Origin: Pohlia nutans
Lineage: Eukaryota > Streptophyta > Bryopsida > Bryales > Mniaceae
NCBI GenBank assembly: GCA_022496805.1
Contig: CM040094.1
Coordinates: forward strand, 17,817,501 to 17,881,500
Reading direction: 5' to 3'
DNA: 64,000 bases
Position numbers and translations under genes: made by a program. Under the pieces are notes generated by a model. The model was not told the DNA's origin. It did no database searches and was given only the letters and a program-made list of their open reading frames with translations. Below, one piece after another: positions 31,600 to 43,041 of the stretch; position 1 is the first letter of the stretch, and each line of letters starts with the position of its first letter.

Positions 31600-33025
31600 T
31601 ACTTTGTGTTATACTTCTGTCATGGAGTGAGGTAGCATTGAATGAACTTTTGGCCCCATTTGTCTTCACAATATGACCATGAATCCTTGGTCGTTTAGGG
31701 TTTAATTGCAGAGTCCAACAGAAGCTCTCATGTTTTTCCCATTTATTTGAGTAGGTCATGTGGAGACGTTCTTTTGTTCATAATCTCAATGCAGCCTCTT
31801 CTTGCCATTGTGTCAAGTTATCATTGGACTTGAGAAGAGAGATTAGTAGAACTGATAATGCTAGAGAGCATTAACTTCTTAGCAGGTAGCATTAACTCTT
31901 CACCAAGAAGCATGCCTGACTCACTGTTTGGACTCTACATGCATGCTCAACTGCACTTTCTCTTTGCTTGTTCAACTACCACATTGATCTTGAGATCCAA
32001 TGGCTCGAAGTGGCTTGCATTGAGATTATGTCCGGTAATTCAAAAGCAGGCAATACTATGGGAGAAAATCGTACGCCAATACCTCCCTCGCCACTACCGT
32101 GGCTCGGTAGGTCCTGACCTGCGGTCAATACCCTAGTCCAATATTTTCTTGAATAACCTAGTCTGCTTGAATTACCTTGAATTACCTAGCCTGCTTTTGA
32201 ATTACCTAGTCCAATTTTTTCTTCGATAAAATGCACTGATGTGGAGCAAGTGCTTCAAATTTGTACAGACGTGCAGCTGTTGGTGCTAGCACTACATAAG
32301 AAGTGCTACGAAGTAGACTTGGTGCTTCTAGGTGCCCATACGTGGAGCTGGAAGTGCTTCGAGTGCAGAATATGTGGTCGAATTGTGTACATGGATGGGT
32401 GCCCTGAAAGTGCTCCGATGTAGATCAGCTGCTCCAGCAGTGCATGTATGTGCACCTAGAAGTGCACGTAATGTAGAACAAGTGCTTAAGTGCAGATTGT
32501 GCATGTGCATCCCCCATACTTGAAGTTCATGTTTGCTTACACCACTTACTAACCAAGTATATGAATATTTAGATGTTGTTGATAATAGGTATCACGGGAT
32601 CAGGTCCCTAACGGTTTTGGTATCCAACGAGACAAGTGCGAGCACCAAAAACAAAATTGGGGAGTTGTGCAGCTCCTCCTCAGAAGCTGCTCCGGAAACA
32701 GCACTAGAAAAGGTGAAGTTTGCATTGGTTCTTGATCTCACCGCCACACTCATCATTGCTGGAATTCATTTTGTGGGGCCTTCTCTAACTTAGCCCTTTG
32801 AATTGGCGTGTGATAGATAGGAAGCCTTGCGTCGGATTGGGGACTTATTATTATTCTGCAAGTTCTAGCTGGTACGTTCATTACTTCGAGACAGTGGACG
32901 ATGATGACATTCCATTATGCCCTTCGTTTATCACGAAGACTGTGATTGCATGCACGATCCTCAATCTCAGGATGATCTACATGGGGATTTTTCTCAAGTA
33001 CCTCAACTGGGTTTTTTCAACATGT
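31600..33025. other. No gene; GTGC-rich irregular repeats
   Basis: At 32236-32520 variants of GTGGAGCAAGTGCTT, AAGTGC and GTGCAC recur irregularly and hold several frames open on both strands. The ORFs at 32533-32793 and 32798-33061 have no recognisable domain; the last runs into the CACTA MITE. Confidence 0.4.
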
Positions 33026-33028
33026 CCA

Positions 33029-33147
33029 CACTACAACGCTTACACCGGCCATTATCACTGAAAACCGGGTGTAAGCGGCCCACTTTGCGAACATACGCTG
33101 GTTAATTTTCAGTGATAATGGCTAGTGTAAGCGGTCATGTTGTAGTG
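33029..33147. mobile_element. CACTA-type MITE, 119 bp
   Basis: Begins CACTACAACGCTTACAC and ends GTTGTAGTG, with a 3 bp duplication CCA on both sides (33026-33028 and 33148-33150). CACTACAA ends with 3 bp targets define the CACTA (En/Spm) superfamily. The arms pair over CATTATCACTGAAAA as well, and the left arm lacks six bases (CATGAC) present in the right arm. Very short for this superfamily. Confidence 0.88.
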
Positions 33148-33154
33148 CCATCTA

Positions 33155-34045
33155 ACATTTACACGTGTGTTGTGCTTTTAAAAATACTATTTTTTCTGAA
33201 CTTTTGGTTTTTCCGGGGGTTTTTCTAAAATATCGATTTTCAAATTTCCGTGTTTCCTTTTACATAACGTACGTGAAGGTTGAATTCAAACATGAATGGG
33301 GAACATCACTCATAACAAAGCTCTAACTTGTTGTGTTGCAGTATTGAAAAGATATTTTCAGATTGCCGAATGCTCATTTTACTTGAAAAGAAACTATTTT
33401 GGGACGAGGTGCCGAATCAAACCTTCAAGTACGGTATTCATTTTTTTTCCCTTTCACTTTGATACTTTTTGACGTATGACAAGAGAAAGCTTTGTGTAAA
33501 TCACCCCGGAAGATTGAGTGGCGTACTCGGGCCCTGTTCATGGGACCCCAGTGTAATGATTTTTCTGGGGAGTGGGGAATCATCGAGGAACAGAGGATGC
33601 TGTGCAAACAAAATGCTTATTGGCTTACTAGGGTTGTTTCATAGGTTTTTGAGCAGAGTCTTTTCACATGCTGGGACCGTTAGAAGGTTCCTTTTTCCCA
33701 GAGAGAAGATAATTGGTAGAGAGGGTTTCCCAAGTACACAGCTCGACCGATTCTTTCCTTTCAATTCGTCAACGCGTGAACTTGGAAAGGGTCACGGTTT
33801 GCACCCGTCTTTTGCATGTGATGATGAGTAGGGTCAGCCTTACTCAGCTCCCATGTGACGATGTGAGCCTGTTCCATTCCATTCCAGATATCTCAATTCA
33901 GAAATCTATGTGTCGTGATGGAGCTGCTCCTCAATACCTGGTGCCACACTCATCCTGTATAGAACCTTTCAAATGTAGTTTACAGTTTTTGCTTTTCGAT
34001 GAATGAATGAAAAACAAGTGGCCATTGGAGTTGATCTTGGGACTC
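33155..34045. other. No gene recognised; 120-codon ORF
   Basis: A plus-strand ORF at 33469-33831 (ATG, 120 codons) shows no domain or membrane segment. An overlapping ORF in another frame suggests it is a chance opening. Confidence 0.3.
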
Positions 34046-34351
34046 GGGGTTGTCACACCTCCTTGGAGAATGGAGAATGGAGAATGAGGAAAAAGAGGAG
34101 CCAATAGGATAGCTTCTCCATGGAGAAAGTGTGACACCTCTTTTGTGGTTTGTAGGGATTGAGAATGGAGAATAGAGGTTGTTAGTTGGTTACTCATCCT
34201 CCAAGCATGGGCCATTCTCCATTCTTCACATGTAGAGGAGAAGAATGGAATCCTCCAATCTTCAGAGAATGGGCCCTCCGCCATTCAAGGAGAGCGTGCA
34301 TGTCCCCATTCTTTGAAGATTGAGAATGGGAAGAAAGAGGTGTGACACCCC
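34046..34351. mobile_element. MITE with GGGGTGTCACACCTC ends
   Basis: Inverted ends GGGGTTGTCACACCTC and GGGGTGTCACACCTC bound about 306 bp. The interior is full of GAGAATGGAGAATGG and its complement CCATTCTCCATTC, so it can fold on itself. It directly abuts the TTAA element at 34362. No target duplication is certain. Confidence 0.65.
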
Positions 34352-34361
34352 CTAATATTAA

Positions 34362-34575
34362 CCCTTAAAGGACTGATGGGGATAGTAGATACGTTGGCGT
34401 ATATTTGACATTTATTGTAAATAGAAAGTTCCAAATTGAGAACTTAAAATCCTGTCGATGTGAATTTTAACTTCACTTTTGATTTTAAACCCATAGAAAG
34501 TGTAGAACCATGTAAAGTACAATGGAATATTGTTGTATAATATTGGTCAGAAAGGGCTCTATGGACCTTTAAGGG
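34362..34575. mobile_element. TTAA-flanked MITE, family A copy 2 (214 bp)
   Basis: Ends CCCTTAAAGGAC and CCCTTAAAGGTCC (inverted); TTAA at 34358-34361 and TTAT at 34576-34579, a decayed copy. The interior aligns with 6070-6293, sharing ATGGGGATAGTA and the CGTAT block after it. Confidence 0.82.
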
Positions 34576-34639
34576 TTATATATATTATTCTTAAAGGGTA
34601 CATGGTATCATAGGCTATAAGTAGGATTTTTCATTTTAA

Positions 34640-34870
34640 CTCCTAAAAGGCCGAGGCTTCGTGTTTTTAAAACGACAAATTCACGATCGTATTGTGAAAA
34701 ACATAATTTAGATGAGACCAGATTTTTTATCACCACAATCACTGAAGAACGTTATATGTATTGGTCAAACATCAAATAAATTTGAACAAAAAGAAGTCCA
34801 CATAGGATTTACTCAAAATTGCTTTTAAAAAAAAAATGAGGCCCAATTGAGCTTCCTAGTCTTCTAGGGA
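34640..34870. mobile_element. TTAA-flanked MITE, family D copy 1 (231 bp)
   Basis: Lies between TTAA at 34636-34639 and TTAA at 34871-34874. The ends have decayed (CTCCTAAAAGGCC and TCCCTAGAAGAC). The interior, with TTGTGAAAAACATAATTTAG and ATGAGACCAGATTTTTTATC, matches 54037-54268. A related fragment of the interior also appears near 23608-23650. Confidence 0.8.
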
Positions 34871-35231
34871 TTAATTCTCTACAATATGTTTTTAGTTCAT
34901 AAACAAAAGGTTAAAGGTTGGGTTGGGTCCGGACTAACTGTAAAGTTATTTTATCTTATGTCACAGTGCGCATTGACAAAGGAAGTAATCAAAGTTGAAA
35001 TGACCACATCATGGCAAGTTATTGTGTTGTAATACTAGTTTTAGTACAAATTTGTATTGCCATAATTCATAATTCAAATTTTTATTTTTTTTAACAATGA
35101 ACCTTCGATATGTTCTAAATATATAGTCGTTTGATCAATGGTTTTTATTGGCAAAGATATTACTAATTTTACAATAAAATTATGAACTTTGTGTATAAAT
35201 ATATATATATATAGATAGATATAGATATATA

Positions 35232-35476
35232 CTCCCTCCGTTTCATAATAAGAGTTCACTTTGCAAAAAAAAATAAGATTCAAGGTAGAGATAGAGTCCA
35301 TGTTGAAAAGGATGAAACGTGATTTTTTTAAGAACCGTGTGTCTCAATGGAAAGGAATGCAAAATATAGGAAGTCAATGTAGAAAGGCAACACAATGAAT
35401 GTCTCAAATGAATGTAGATTCTTAAATTGACGCAAAAAAATATGTGGTTTGAACTTTTATTATGAAACGGAGGGAG
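35232..35476. mobile_element. Stowaway MITE, 245 bp
   Basis: Ends CTCCCTCCGTTTCATAATAA match each other in inverted orientation for at least 20 bp, and TA flanks both sides (35230-35231 and 35477-35478). CTCCCTCCGT with a TA target is the definition of Stowaway, mobilised by mariner-like transposases. No coding capacity. Confidence 0.96.
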
Positions 35477-35889
35477 TATCATTTAAAACAAAGTAAAATT
35501 AGAACTTTGGAATTAGTTTTGAGTTGGAGAAATCTTTAAAAATCATATATATATATATTTTCATTTACAAATTTTCTAAAAGGCCTTATTTTTTAAAAGA
35601 TCCCATAAAAGTGTTTTTATACACAAGATTATGAAATAGTATATTAAACACATAATAAAATAACAATAAGTTTAGATTGTAATGCGTCGCTAGCCAACAT
35701 TTGATAGTTTTTATTTTAAATTATTTTAGTAGCATGCTTGTTGTTGTAGGGTTTAATTTGAAGATCCTACTCACACTGCCCTCCAAGGACCTTCTTGATG
35801 TTTAAGGGTTAAGAAAGGTTGTTTTTTCTTTTTCTTTTTTGTTACGTTGAGATTTCCCAACTATGCGTCCACAGTTGCGTTGTTGCTAT

Positions 35890-36360
35890 GGTTGGTAAAC
35901 TCTCGACAAAGAGGGGTGCATGGAGTTTGTTACGCCGGGTTTGGACCTATGGTGTGAAATTTATGCATTTTTAATCAAATTTCCTCGTTGTAAATTGAAT
36001 GAATTTATGAAATATGAAATATGGAGTATGGAGTTTTTTGATGTCATTCTTGACATTGTCGGAAAGCTCTCAATGAGAAGGAATGCACAAAAGTTGTTTC
36101 ATCGATTTTGGACAGATAGTGTGAGAGTTATGACTTTTGAGTGATTTTTGTCACCATAAATTGGATTAAATTATTTTATAATGGAATATTAGAGTTTTGA
36201 TGTCATTCTTAGCATCCTTGGAAAGCTCTAAGCAAGTAGGGTGCACCAAAGCCGTTTTGTATCTTTTGGACTTATGGTGTGAAAGTTATGGACTTTTTAT
36301 TGAATCGATCTCGTCACTATAAATTGAATTAAATTATGAATAAATTATTCCAAATAACAA
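35890..36360. repeat. Tandem repeat, ~160 bp unit, nearly 3 copies
   Basis: Each unit carries GGAAAGCTCT, then TTTTGGAC(A/T)TATGGTGTGAAAGTTATG variants, then CACTATAAATTGAATTAAAT and GATGTCATTCTTGACAT. Copies are diverged. A plus-strand ORF at 35920-36144 lies inside one unit and is not a gene. A solitary CCCTTAAACATC-type end next to TTAA (35809-35812) lies just upstream. Confidence 0.75.
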
Positions 36361-37111
36361 AACCAAAAGGGTTTCCGCAAACTACGATTTGCTAAAAGAG
36401 AGGTGCAACTAGTACTGCAAAAACTTGTGCAACTTATGCCATTTGTATAATAGTATGCACCTCATGACTTCAATATTAGATTAGAAATTACACAATCATT
36501 TTTTGCTAATACTTCCTCTTTGGAAATCATCAGATTTATTTCAAGATTGGGCTTTGCTCAGCGGCCTTTTATTTTTTTACACATCAGGGTAAATTAGAGC
36601 CCTTTTTACATAACATCCATAATTAGGTTTTATGAAAAATGTATTTCACATCTCACTTCTAAAATTGGACCATTACTTCATTTTCAAAAATAATAATTCA
36701 ATTTTTTTTAAATTGCATGAAATTTTTGAAAAAGAAAAATATAGTGAAACAATTAATTAAAAAAAAATGTTAGGATAATATTCAAAATAAAAAAAATACG
36801 GTAGCTTTGTACGCACTCTGGTATGTTGCTAAAATTTTGTGAAGTTAAAATTTGACCCCCTTTTAGCCTTCCCATATTTTAAATGCACTTTTGATAGGCA
36901 ACACACTACCATTTTCAAGCATAAAATGATTAATTTGAATAAACTTATTGTGGTAGACATCTAAATGTTAGAATTCTAGAAATAATACAATTTCTTTTTT
37001 CACAAAACATTCTTTGGAAAATTTTCAAAGATTGTAGATGTGCAACAATTAGTAGCGTTCGACAAAAAAGTGGTGTGCCGTAGCTTGCAATCACCCAAAA
37101 TGAAAAAAGAA

Positions 37112-37196
37112 GGGGGAGTACGGAGAACACTAGGAACATAGAAAACACTAAGAACATGGAGAACACAAAGAGCATGGGAAATACAGGGAACAATCA
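37112..37196. repeat. Minisatellite of GGAACAT/GAGAACAC words
   Basis: Seven or so 11-13 bp units of the type GAGAACACTAGGAACAT. It opens a Met/Phe/Val-rich minus-strand ORF that is only a consequence of the repeat. A related array in the other orientation lies at 59985-60180. Confidence 0.65.
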
Positions 37197-37910
37197 TTTG
37201 GGCTAACAACATAGGGTCACACTATAATTGCAATTTTAACTAAAATAAAATATATTAGTATTGGGTTTTTTTATGATGTTAAGTTTAGATGTTTGTCAAT
37301 TTTCTACCTATTGTTGTTGCTTTTCTTTTGATATTATAAATTATTATGAATTTTATCTCATTGTCACCTAGGTGTATTTTTATCTCTCAAGTGTTGATGT
37401 AATGTCTCATTTTTATAGTTAACAAGTTGTTGTACCCTTGCTACTCTCCTTTTTCTCCTAGTGAAGCTTGTTTTTGCGTATGAATGGCACTTCACTTTCT
37501 TAGTAGCAACAACGCAACTTGCTAACACTGCACATGCCATGCACCCAGAATGTTGGTTCTCATACTAGTCATAGGTCCCAACACCCCCTGACTCTCACAC
37601 TTAGTTCCCACAAGACAACCATATATGTTATTTGATGACATAGGGCACAACGTCTATTTGTGCCTAAGTGCATATTGACGGCACTACTTTCCACTAGCAC
37701 TAATCGCCCTTACTAGTTGGTGCCCGATTCTCTACTAGGCCGTTGGTAATCTAATTATAGAACTCACGATCACTAGTAGGATGTGGAATTCACTACTTGG
37801 TCTCTTTTGTAGTAGACCAGTCTCGAGCCTAGTGTGCAAATTGGACATCTACTAATCAATTTCAGAAAGTCCAACCAACTCGGCAACCAAACACCTTACA
37901 ATGTCTAAGG

Positions 37911-38271
37911 GCCGCTTCACACTATGGCCGTCCAAGTCGAGAGGTTGTGCAATTGAGTGGGCAAACTTTGTTGAGAGTCCAAAAAAACCTACTAAAAATA
38001 GGCAATAAAATATAGTTTTCATTTTTTATGAAAAGAAATCAATGGCGTCTTGACCATAGTTTGGGTTTCCATTCCCGTCCGAACTAAACTTCCTTTTGAG
38101 AGGCCGTCACTTTGGCCAAAAAGTGTTGCCATGTAAGCATTTTGGAGGGCGACAGCCTTTAGACTTTAGCCTCTAGTGTGAAGGGTCGAGAGGCTAAACT
38201 TTTGGTGTCTTGAAATCTGATTGGTGAAATTTGACGGCCTCTCGAACTTCGGCTATAGTACGAAGCCGCCG
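37911..38271. mobile_element. Inverted-repeat element, GCCGCTTCACACTATGGCC ends
   Basis: The left end GCCGCTTCACACTATGG pairs with the right end, inverted GGCTTCGTACTATAGCC, and both continue to CGAGAGG. TAAGG flanks both sides (37906-37910 and 38272-38276), a possible 5 bp duplication. GGCC-starting ends with CACACTA are seen in plant hAT-like MITEs, but the target length does not fit well. A related end occurs alone near 60825. Confidence 0.5.
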
Positions 38272-38279
38272 TAAGGTGC

Positions 38280-39323
38280 GAAAGTAAAGCTTCGATACTA
38301 GCCTCATCTTTTGGAAGTCATTGTGACTCACCTTCGCATGATGTAGGAATGAGGAGAGAAAGAATCCTTCCTCAATCATACTCTTTGTAGCCTTCAGCAT
38401 GCCTCCTCTTGTTTAGGAAGACCTTCTATTTCTTTGCCATAGTCTAGAAATTGTGCGTCAAAGGTTTTACAATCGCGTTAGAGGGAAATTAAAATACACA
38501 AAGAGAATGGGAATTAATCTTCACCGCAACCACACTTACCTTCAGAAATTTAGATTGGATAGCAATGGATTTCAGGTAGAGTTTTTGTTCTTCAATAGCT
38601 CCCTTAAGACCCAAATTATAAACTCGCTTGTCAAACTAAGAGGGCCCTCCTGAGGGTTCATCTTTTCTCTAATGAACAATTGATCTTCAAAAGGTAGCAG
38701 ATACAAGTGCATGACAAGTAGTTTTTCAAAGTTGAAAGTATATGTATTTCAATTTCGGCTTTCTAACCTCTAGAACAAAGTGGCCAGATTAGAATTTTGA
38801 TGATTTTGGCCACATTTTAGAGGCTTTACATTTTTGAACTATTTTTCGATATTTTTACAATATCTTTTATAGGCTATAGGATATGTTCATACGGAAAGCT
38901 TTGTTTCATGAGATTGAATAAGTACTACAAAAGTTGTGAGAATTTTCTATTCTATTTGGACCAAAAACTCTCACAATTTACTTTTTTTTAAATTTAAAAA
39001 TATCTTGTGCAGTGTATGTGTCGTATGTTTGTATAAACTATAACTAATCTGATTCATTCCATAATTATTATTGAGGAAAAATTTATGAGAACTCTTGTTT
39101 CGGGGGAAATTATGTAATTTCTAAAAATCAAAATATACAAAGTTAGTTTTTGAATTCAATTTCTACGATTTATAAGTACAAACAAATGCATAGAATATGA
39201 ATAGTTTGCTACAACATTTCTACTACTAGAAGAGAGCCACATAGAGAAATGGGTCAAGTTGAGTTTGGGTTGAGTTTTTCAACCAAACTCAATCCAACCA
39301 ACGACCGCATAAGAGATTGGGTG
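38280..39323. other. AT-rich stretch, nothing recognised
   Basis: Only short ORFs (38194-38400 minus, 38453-38653 plus) without features. The LTR element starts at the end of this stretch. Confidence 0.45.
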
Positions 39324-39581
39324 TGTTAAGATAGGATGAATATCATCCATTCATTCTCCATCCACAACTTAGTCAGCATATCTACCCAACTGGTACTTTA
39401 GAAACTAGTTAAGTCACAGTAAATAGATAGCAATAAGATAGATGGATGGTAAACCTAGTCACACTCTAAACCTTAACTTGAGTTAACCAGTTGTCTTCAC
39501 CCCTTTATAATCTTAATGGAATAGAGCTCTTGCTCATTCTTTTGATGCTCATGTTTTTGTATTTATGTTTGTCTCCCAACA
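39324..39581 (+). repeat. 5' LTR of the Copia element
   Basis: 258 bp, TG...CA ended. It contains CTTTATAATCTTAATGGAAT as a probable promoter region and is followed by CGTTATCAGCACGATG, the position of a primer-binding site. That stretch does not match the usual initiator-Met complement (TGGTATCAGAGC) well. Confidence 0.92.
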
Positions 39582-39594
39582 CGTTATCAGCACG

Positions 39595-42121
39595 ATGACT
39601 AGAACCGATCAAAGCTTGATCTTTAAAGACTTAGAAACACTCACTCTTAATCTAGATCCTTGTACAACATTAGCAGACTCAGAAGTTAGAAAACTCCTCA
39701 CTCTCAAGCATCTTGCTGAGAATATCCCCGACGGTTTCCACTCGGGACCACGCATAGTTAGGAGCCCTGTACCCGGATCTGGCAACTCTGTCCCAGTAGC
39801 TCCAACTAAGAAACGAAAGCTTAATGCCACCTCACAAAACCCGGACCCGTGCATCACCGCTACCTGAATGATCAACATAGTCAACCCTTTGATATCCCAT
39901 GGGATGGCTTCGAGTCATATCTCACCAACCTAGATGTAGATCCTATGACACTTGACCAAGCCAAGAAGAGTGTAGATTGGCCACAATGGGAAAAAAGCCT
40001 TACAGGCCGAGTACCAATCATTTAGAAAACGAGGCGTCTTTGGACCCCTTGTCACCGATCTTATCACCAAACCGATAGGGCACAAACTGATCTTCACTCG
40101 TAAGCGAGACGAACATAGTAACATTCTTAGATTCAAAGTGAGATTAGTAGCTCAAGATTTCACACAAAAACCCGGGATAGATTTGAACAAACATATTCTC
40201 CTGTTATGGATAGCACATCCTTCCGTTACCTTCTAAGTCTAGCAGTTCAAATGGCGTTAGAAACCCGTCTCCTCGATGTAGTCATAGTCTATCTCTACGG
40301 TGACTTAGATGCCCAAATTTACATCAAACCTCCTCCAGATTTTCTACCAAACACTACACCCGCGCAACCCGGACGCTTCTTTGGATGAGGATATGCAAAG
40401 CCTTTTATGGCCTAAAGCAAGCAGGCCGGGCATGGTACCATCACCTCAAGTCCTTCTTGATTTCTCATGAGTTCCGAACTCACCCCGCCCTACCTTGTGT
40501 CTTTGTCCTTAAAGACACCACCGGTTTTGTCATCCTCGCAGTCTATGTCGATGACTTAAACTCCATTGGAACCCCAGCCTTGAGTAAGCATGTGGAAAAC
40601 CTACTAACCAAATAGTTTGAAATAAAAGTGTTGGGGCGCACTTCCTATTGTCTTGGACTACTGATTAACCCCTAAAGGACCGGGGGTGTTTTTAGCCTAG
40701 CTCTTGTTTTCTTGACTAGCTCTTATAACAAGCTCAATTCCTCATTGAAGTGGGATAATTTTGACGATCGGAACCGTTGAAATCAAAGAAGACTTATATA
40801 GCTTTTGTATGAAAAAAAGATCAACAAAATCGCACAATTTTTGAGAAAATGCCACCGTTGAGAAGATTGATGGAACTTGTTTAGGGTATTTTGTACACAT
40901 GCTGAAATCGGATTGATCAAAAGTGCTCCAAAAAATCTGAAATTTTTACTGTGATTAGAAATCATCATTTTAAAAATGTGGAAAAAATTTCAAGTGATTT
41001 GGAGGTACGAGGAAGAAGATATGATGGTCTGCAGTGTCGCCTAAATACCCACCGTGCAACTCAAAAAAATCACCAAAAATTGCATACTTCATGAAATTTC
41101 GATCAAGAAGTACTCACGCATTCAGCTCTTAAAAAGAACTAGAGTCTCTTTGTTGCTCACTTTACAATTCACGGTCCAACAACTCGAAATTCCTTACTTT
41201 CTAGTTCCAGAAGCTACGTGGTGGCCTCGTGGTCCTTTAGGGGTTAAACATTATGCAGATGGGAGATTACTACTTCATCAACAAATATATGTGAAGAAAC
41301 TACTTCGCACATTTAACATAGACAACGCCAATGCGCTTTCAGCGCCCATGATTAGCAAGAGTCGGACTGAAGATGATCCCTACCAACCAGCAGATGACAA
41401 CGAGGAGGAGATTGACAAGCCCCAGTACTTAGCTGCAGTTGGAGCTCTTTTGTACCTCGCCTCCAACACCCGGCCCGACATCTCATTCGCCGTCAGCGTC
41501 CTCGCGCTTCACAGTCAGAAACCAACAACCCGACATTGGCAAGGCCTCAAGCATCTCCTGCGCTACCTCCGCGGCACGAAGGATCTCGGCCTACCCTTCC
41601 GCAAGAATGCTTCCGGTGGCATCATTGGATACAGCGACTCTGGCTTCAAAACAGACCTCGTTTTAGGCAAGTCTCAAACTGGCTATATCTTCGTTAAAAA
41701 TGGCGCACCGATCTCCTGGCGCTCCACCAAGCAAACCGTGACCGCTACTTCCACAAATCATGCCGAACTACTCTCTTTCCACGAGGCCTCCCGTGAAGCC
41801 GTTTGGCTACGCACTATGCAACACGCCATCTTTCAAATGAGCGGCCTTCCATCGATGGACAAACCCGCGACCATATTCGAAGACAATGCGGCGTGCATCG
41901 AGCAAGTTTCCTCCGGATTTATCAAAGCCGACCGTGTCAAATACATTAGTCCTCACCTCTTCGGCTATACTCAAGACCTCACAGAGACCAAGCAGATCGA
42001 TGTCAAGAAGATTGCATCAGCAGACAACATCGCAGACGTCCTCACCAAGGCACTACCAGTCCCTCGGCACCGCAAGCTCATCACTGCGGCTGGTATGAGG
42101 ACTCTCATTGAACTAGAGTGA
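39595..42121 (+). pseudogene. Copia polyprotein remnant (gag start, RT, RNase H)
   Basis: Opens at an ATG at 39595 (MTRTDQSLIFKDLE) as a short, gag-like region. It then passes, after stop and frameshifts, into a reverse transcriptase with VDWPQWEKSL, YLYGDLDAQIYIK, KAFYGLKQAGRAWYH and the YVDDL active site (40537-40560). RT is broken at LGLLI by the element at 40669-41243 and resumes with HYADGRLLLHQQIYVKKL. RNase H follows to 42121 (TRPDISFAVSVLA, DNAACIEQ, ADNIADVLTKALP). Its C-terminal part is undamaged and GC-richer than its surroundings. Confidence 0.92.
40669..41243. mobile_element. TTAA-flanked MITE in Copia RT, family B copy 1 (575 bp)
   Basis: Perfect 13 bp inverted ends CCCCTAAAGGACC, with TTAA at 40665-40668 and 41244-41247. 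It lies between two halves of reverse transcriptase, so the host sequence proves it is an insertion. Reversed, it aligns with 43042-43616, which has the same length. Non-coding; piggyBac-type by target and ends. Confidence 0.95.
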
Positions 42122-42207
42122 ATTAGATAGCGAACGATGACTTTACTCTTTTTCTTTCAAAGCATCATGAAGTTTTTTAACGAGCAGGATCATCGTTCGA
42201 GGAGAAG

Positions 42208-42450
42208 TGTTAAGATAGGATGAATATCATCCATTCATTCTCCATCCACAACTTAGTCAGCATATCTACCCAACTGGTACTTTAGAAACCAGTTAAGCCA
42301 CAGTAGATAGATAGCGATAAGATAGATGGTAAACCTAGTCACACTCTAAACCTTAACTTGAGTTACCCAGTTGTCTTCATCCTATATAATCTTAATGGAA
42401 TAGAGCTCTTGCTCATTCTTTTAATGCTCATGTTTTTGTATTTCCCAACA
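42208..42450 (+). repeat. 3' LTR of the Copia element
   Basis: 243 bp, closely similar to the 5' LTR with scattered substitutions and missing TATGTTTGTC-type and GATG segments. It sits just after the polypurine tract. Confidence 0.92.
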
Positions 42451-42454
42451 TGGT

Positions 42455-43037
42455 GGGTTGAAATTAAGTTCAACTCAATTTTAGGTTGAATGGTGAAAAG
42501 GGGCACTATTGAATGCAATAATGTAAACTTTCAACTAAAGGAAAGGGGACTACAATTGAGTTTTTTTTTCAAGATAGAGACCACAATTGAGATTTTTTTC
42601 CTCAACAATTGATATTATTCTCCTTGCATAGCCTTGAGTTGAAACTATTTTTCACCTCACAAGTACCTAAAATTTTCAACCCAACTCCAAGTGCAACTCC
42701 TTCTGAAATACTAGAATTATTAGAATTAGTATGTTTCAATTTTATATCAGTTTTGTTAGCATATTAAATTTTCCTTTTTCTTGTATCTTATTCTTAGTAA
42801 AGATTTTTTTTAAAAGGAAAACCAATTTTTTATTCTTTTAGTTTCTTTTCATATATTTTAAACTCAAATAGAACACATACATGTTTCATTAAAAAAATTT
42901 AAAACGATGAAACTCCACGTTTATGAAAATTGCAAATAATAATAATAATAAAAATCAATCAATCAATCAAACATTAAAATCTTGCACTTGATGAAACTTT
43001 TTCGCGTTAAAATTTTCAGAAGACGTGCTTCAAGAGG
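42455..43037. other. AT-rich stretch, nothing recognised
   Basis: TTGAGTTGAA-type words occur here and just upstream of the 5' LTR in inverted sense, so the Copia element may have landed in an older inverted repeat. No gene. Confidence 0.4.
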
Positions 43038-43041
43038 TTAA

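Larger units (their letters stand above)
39324..42450 (+). mobile_element. Ty1/Copia LTR retrotransposon, internally deleted
   Basis: Two LTRs in direct orientation (39324-39581 and 42208-42450) begin TGTTAAGATAGG and end CCCAACA. A purine tract GAGGAGAAG lies at 42199-42207, just before the 3' LTR. The flanks GGGTG and TGGTG are a near 5 bp target duplication. The body is only about 2.6 kb, of which 575 bp is a later MITE. Order: short gag-like start, reverse transcriptase, RNase H; no integrase or CCHC knuckle found. The LTRs differ at several bases and by about 15 bp in length, so the insertion is not very recent. No CDS in the body is intact end to end. Confidence 0.93.

Noticed and set aside
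33469..33831. 120-codon ORF as a gene
   Set aside because: No domain, and an overlapping ORF in another frame of similar quality.
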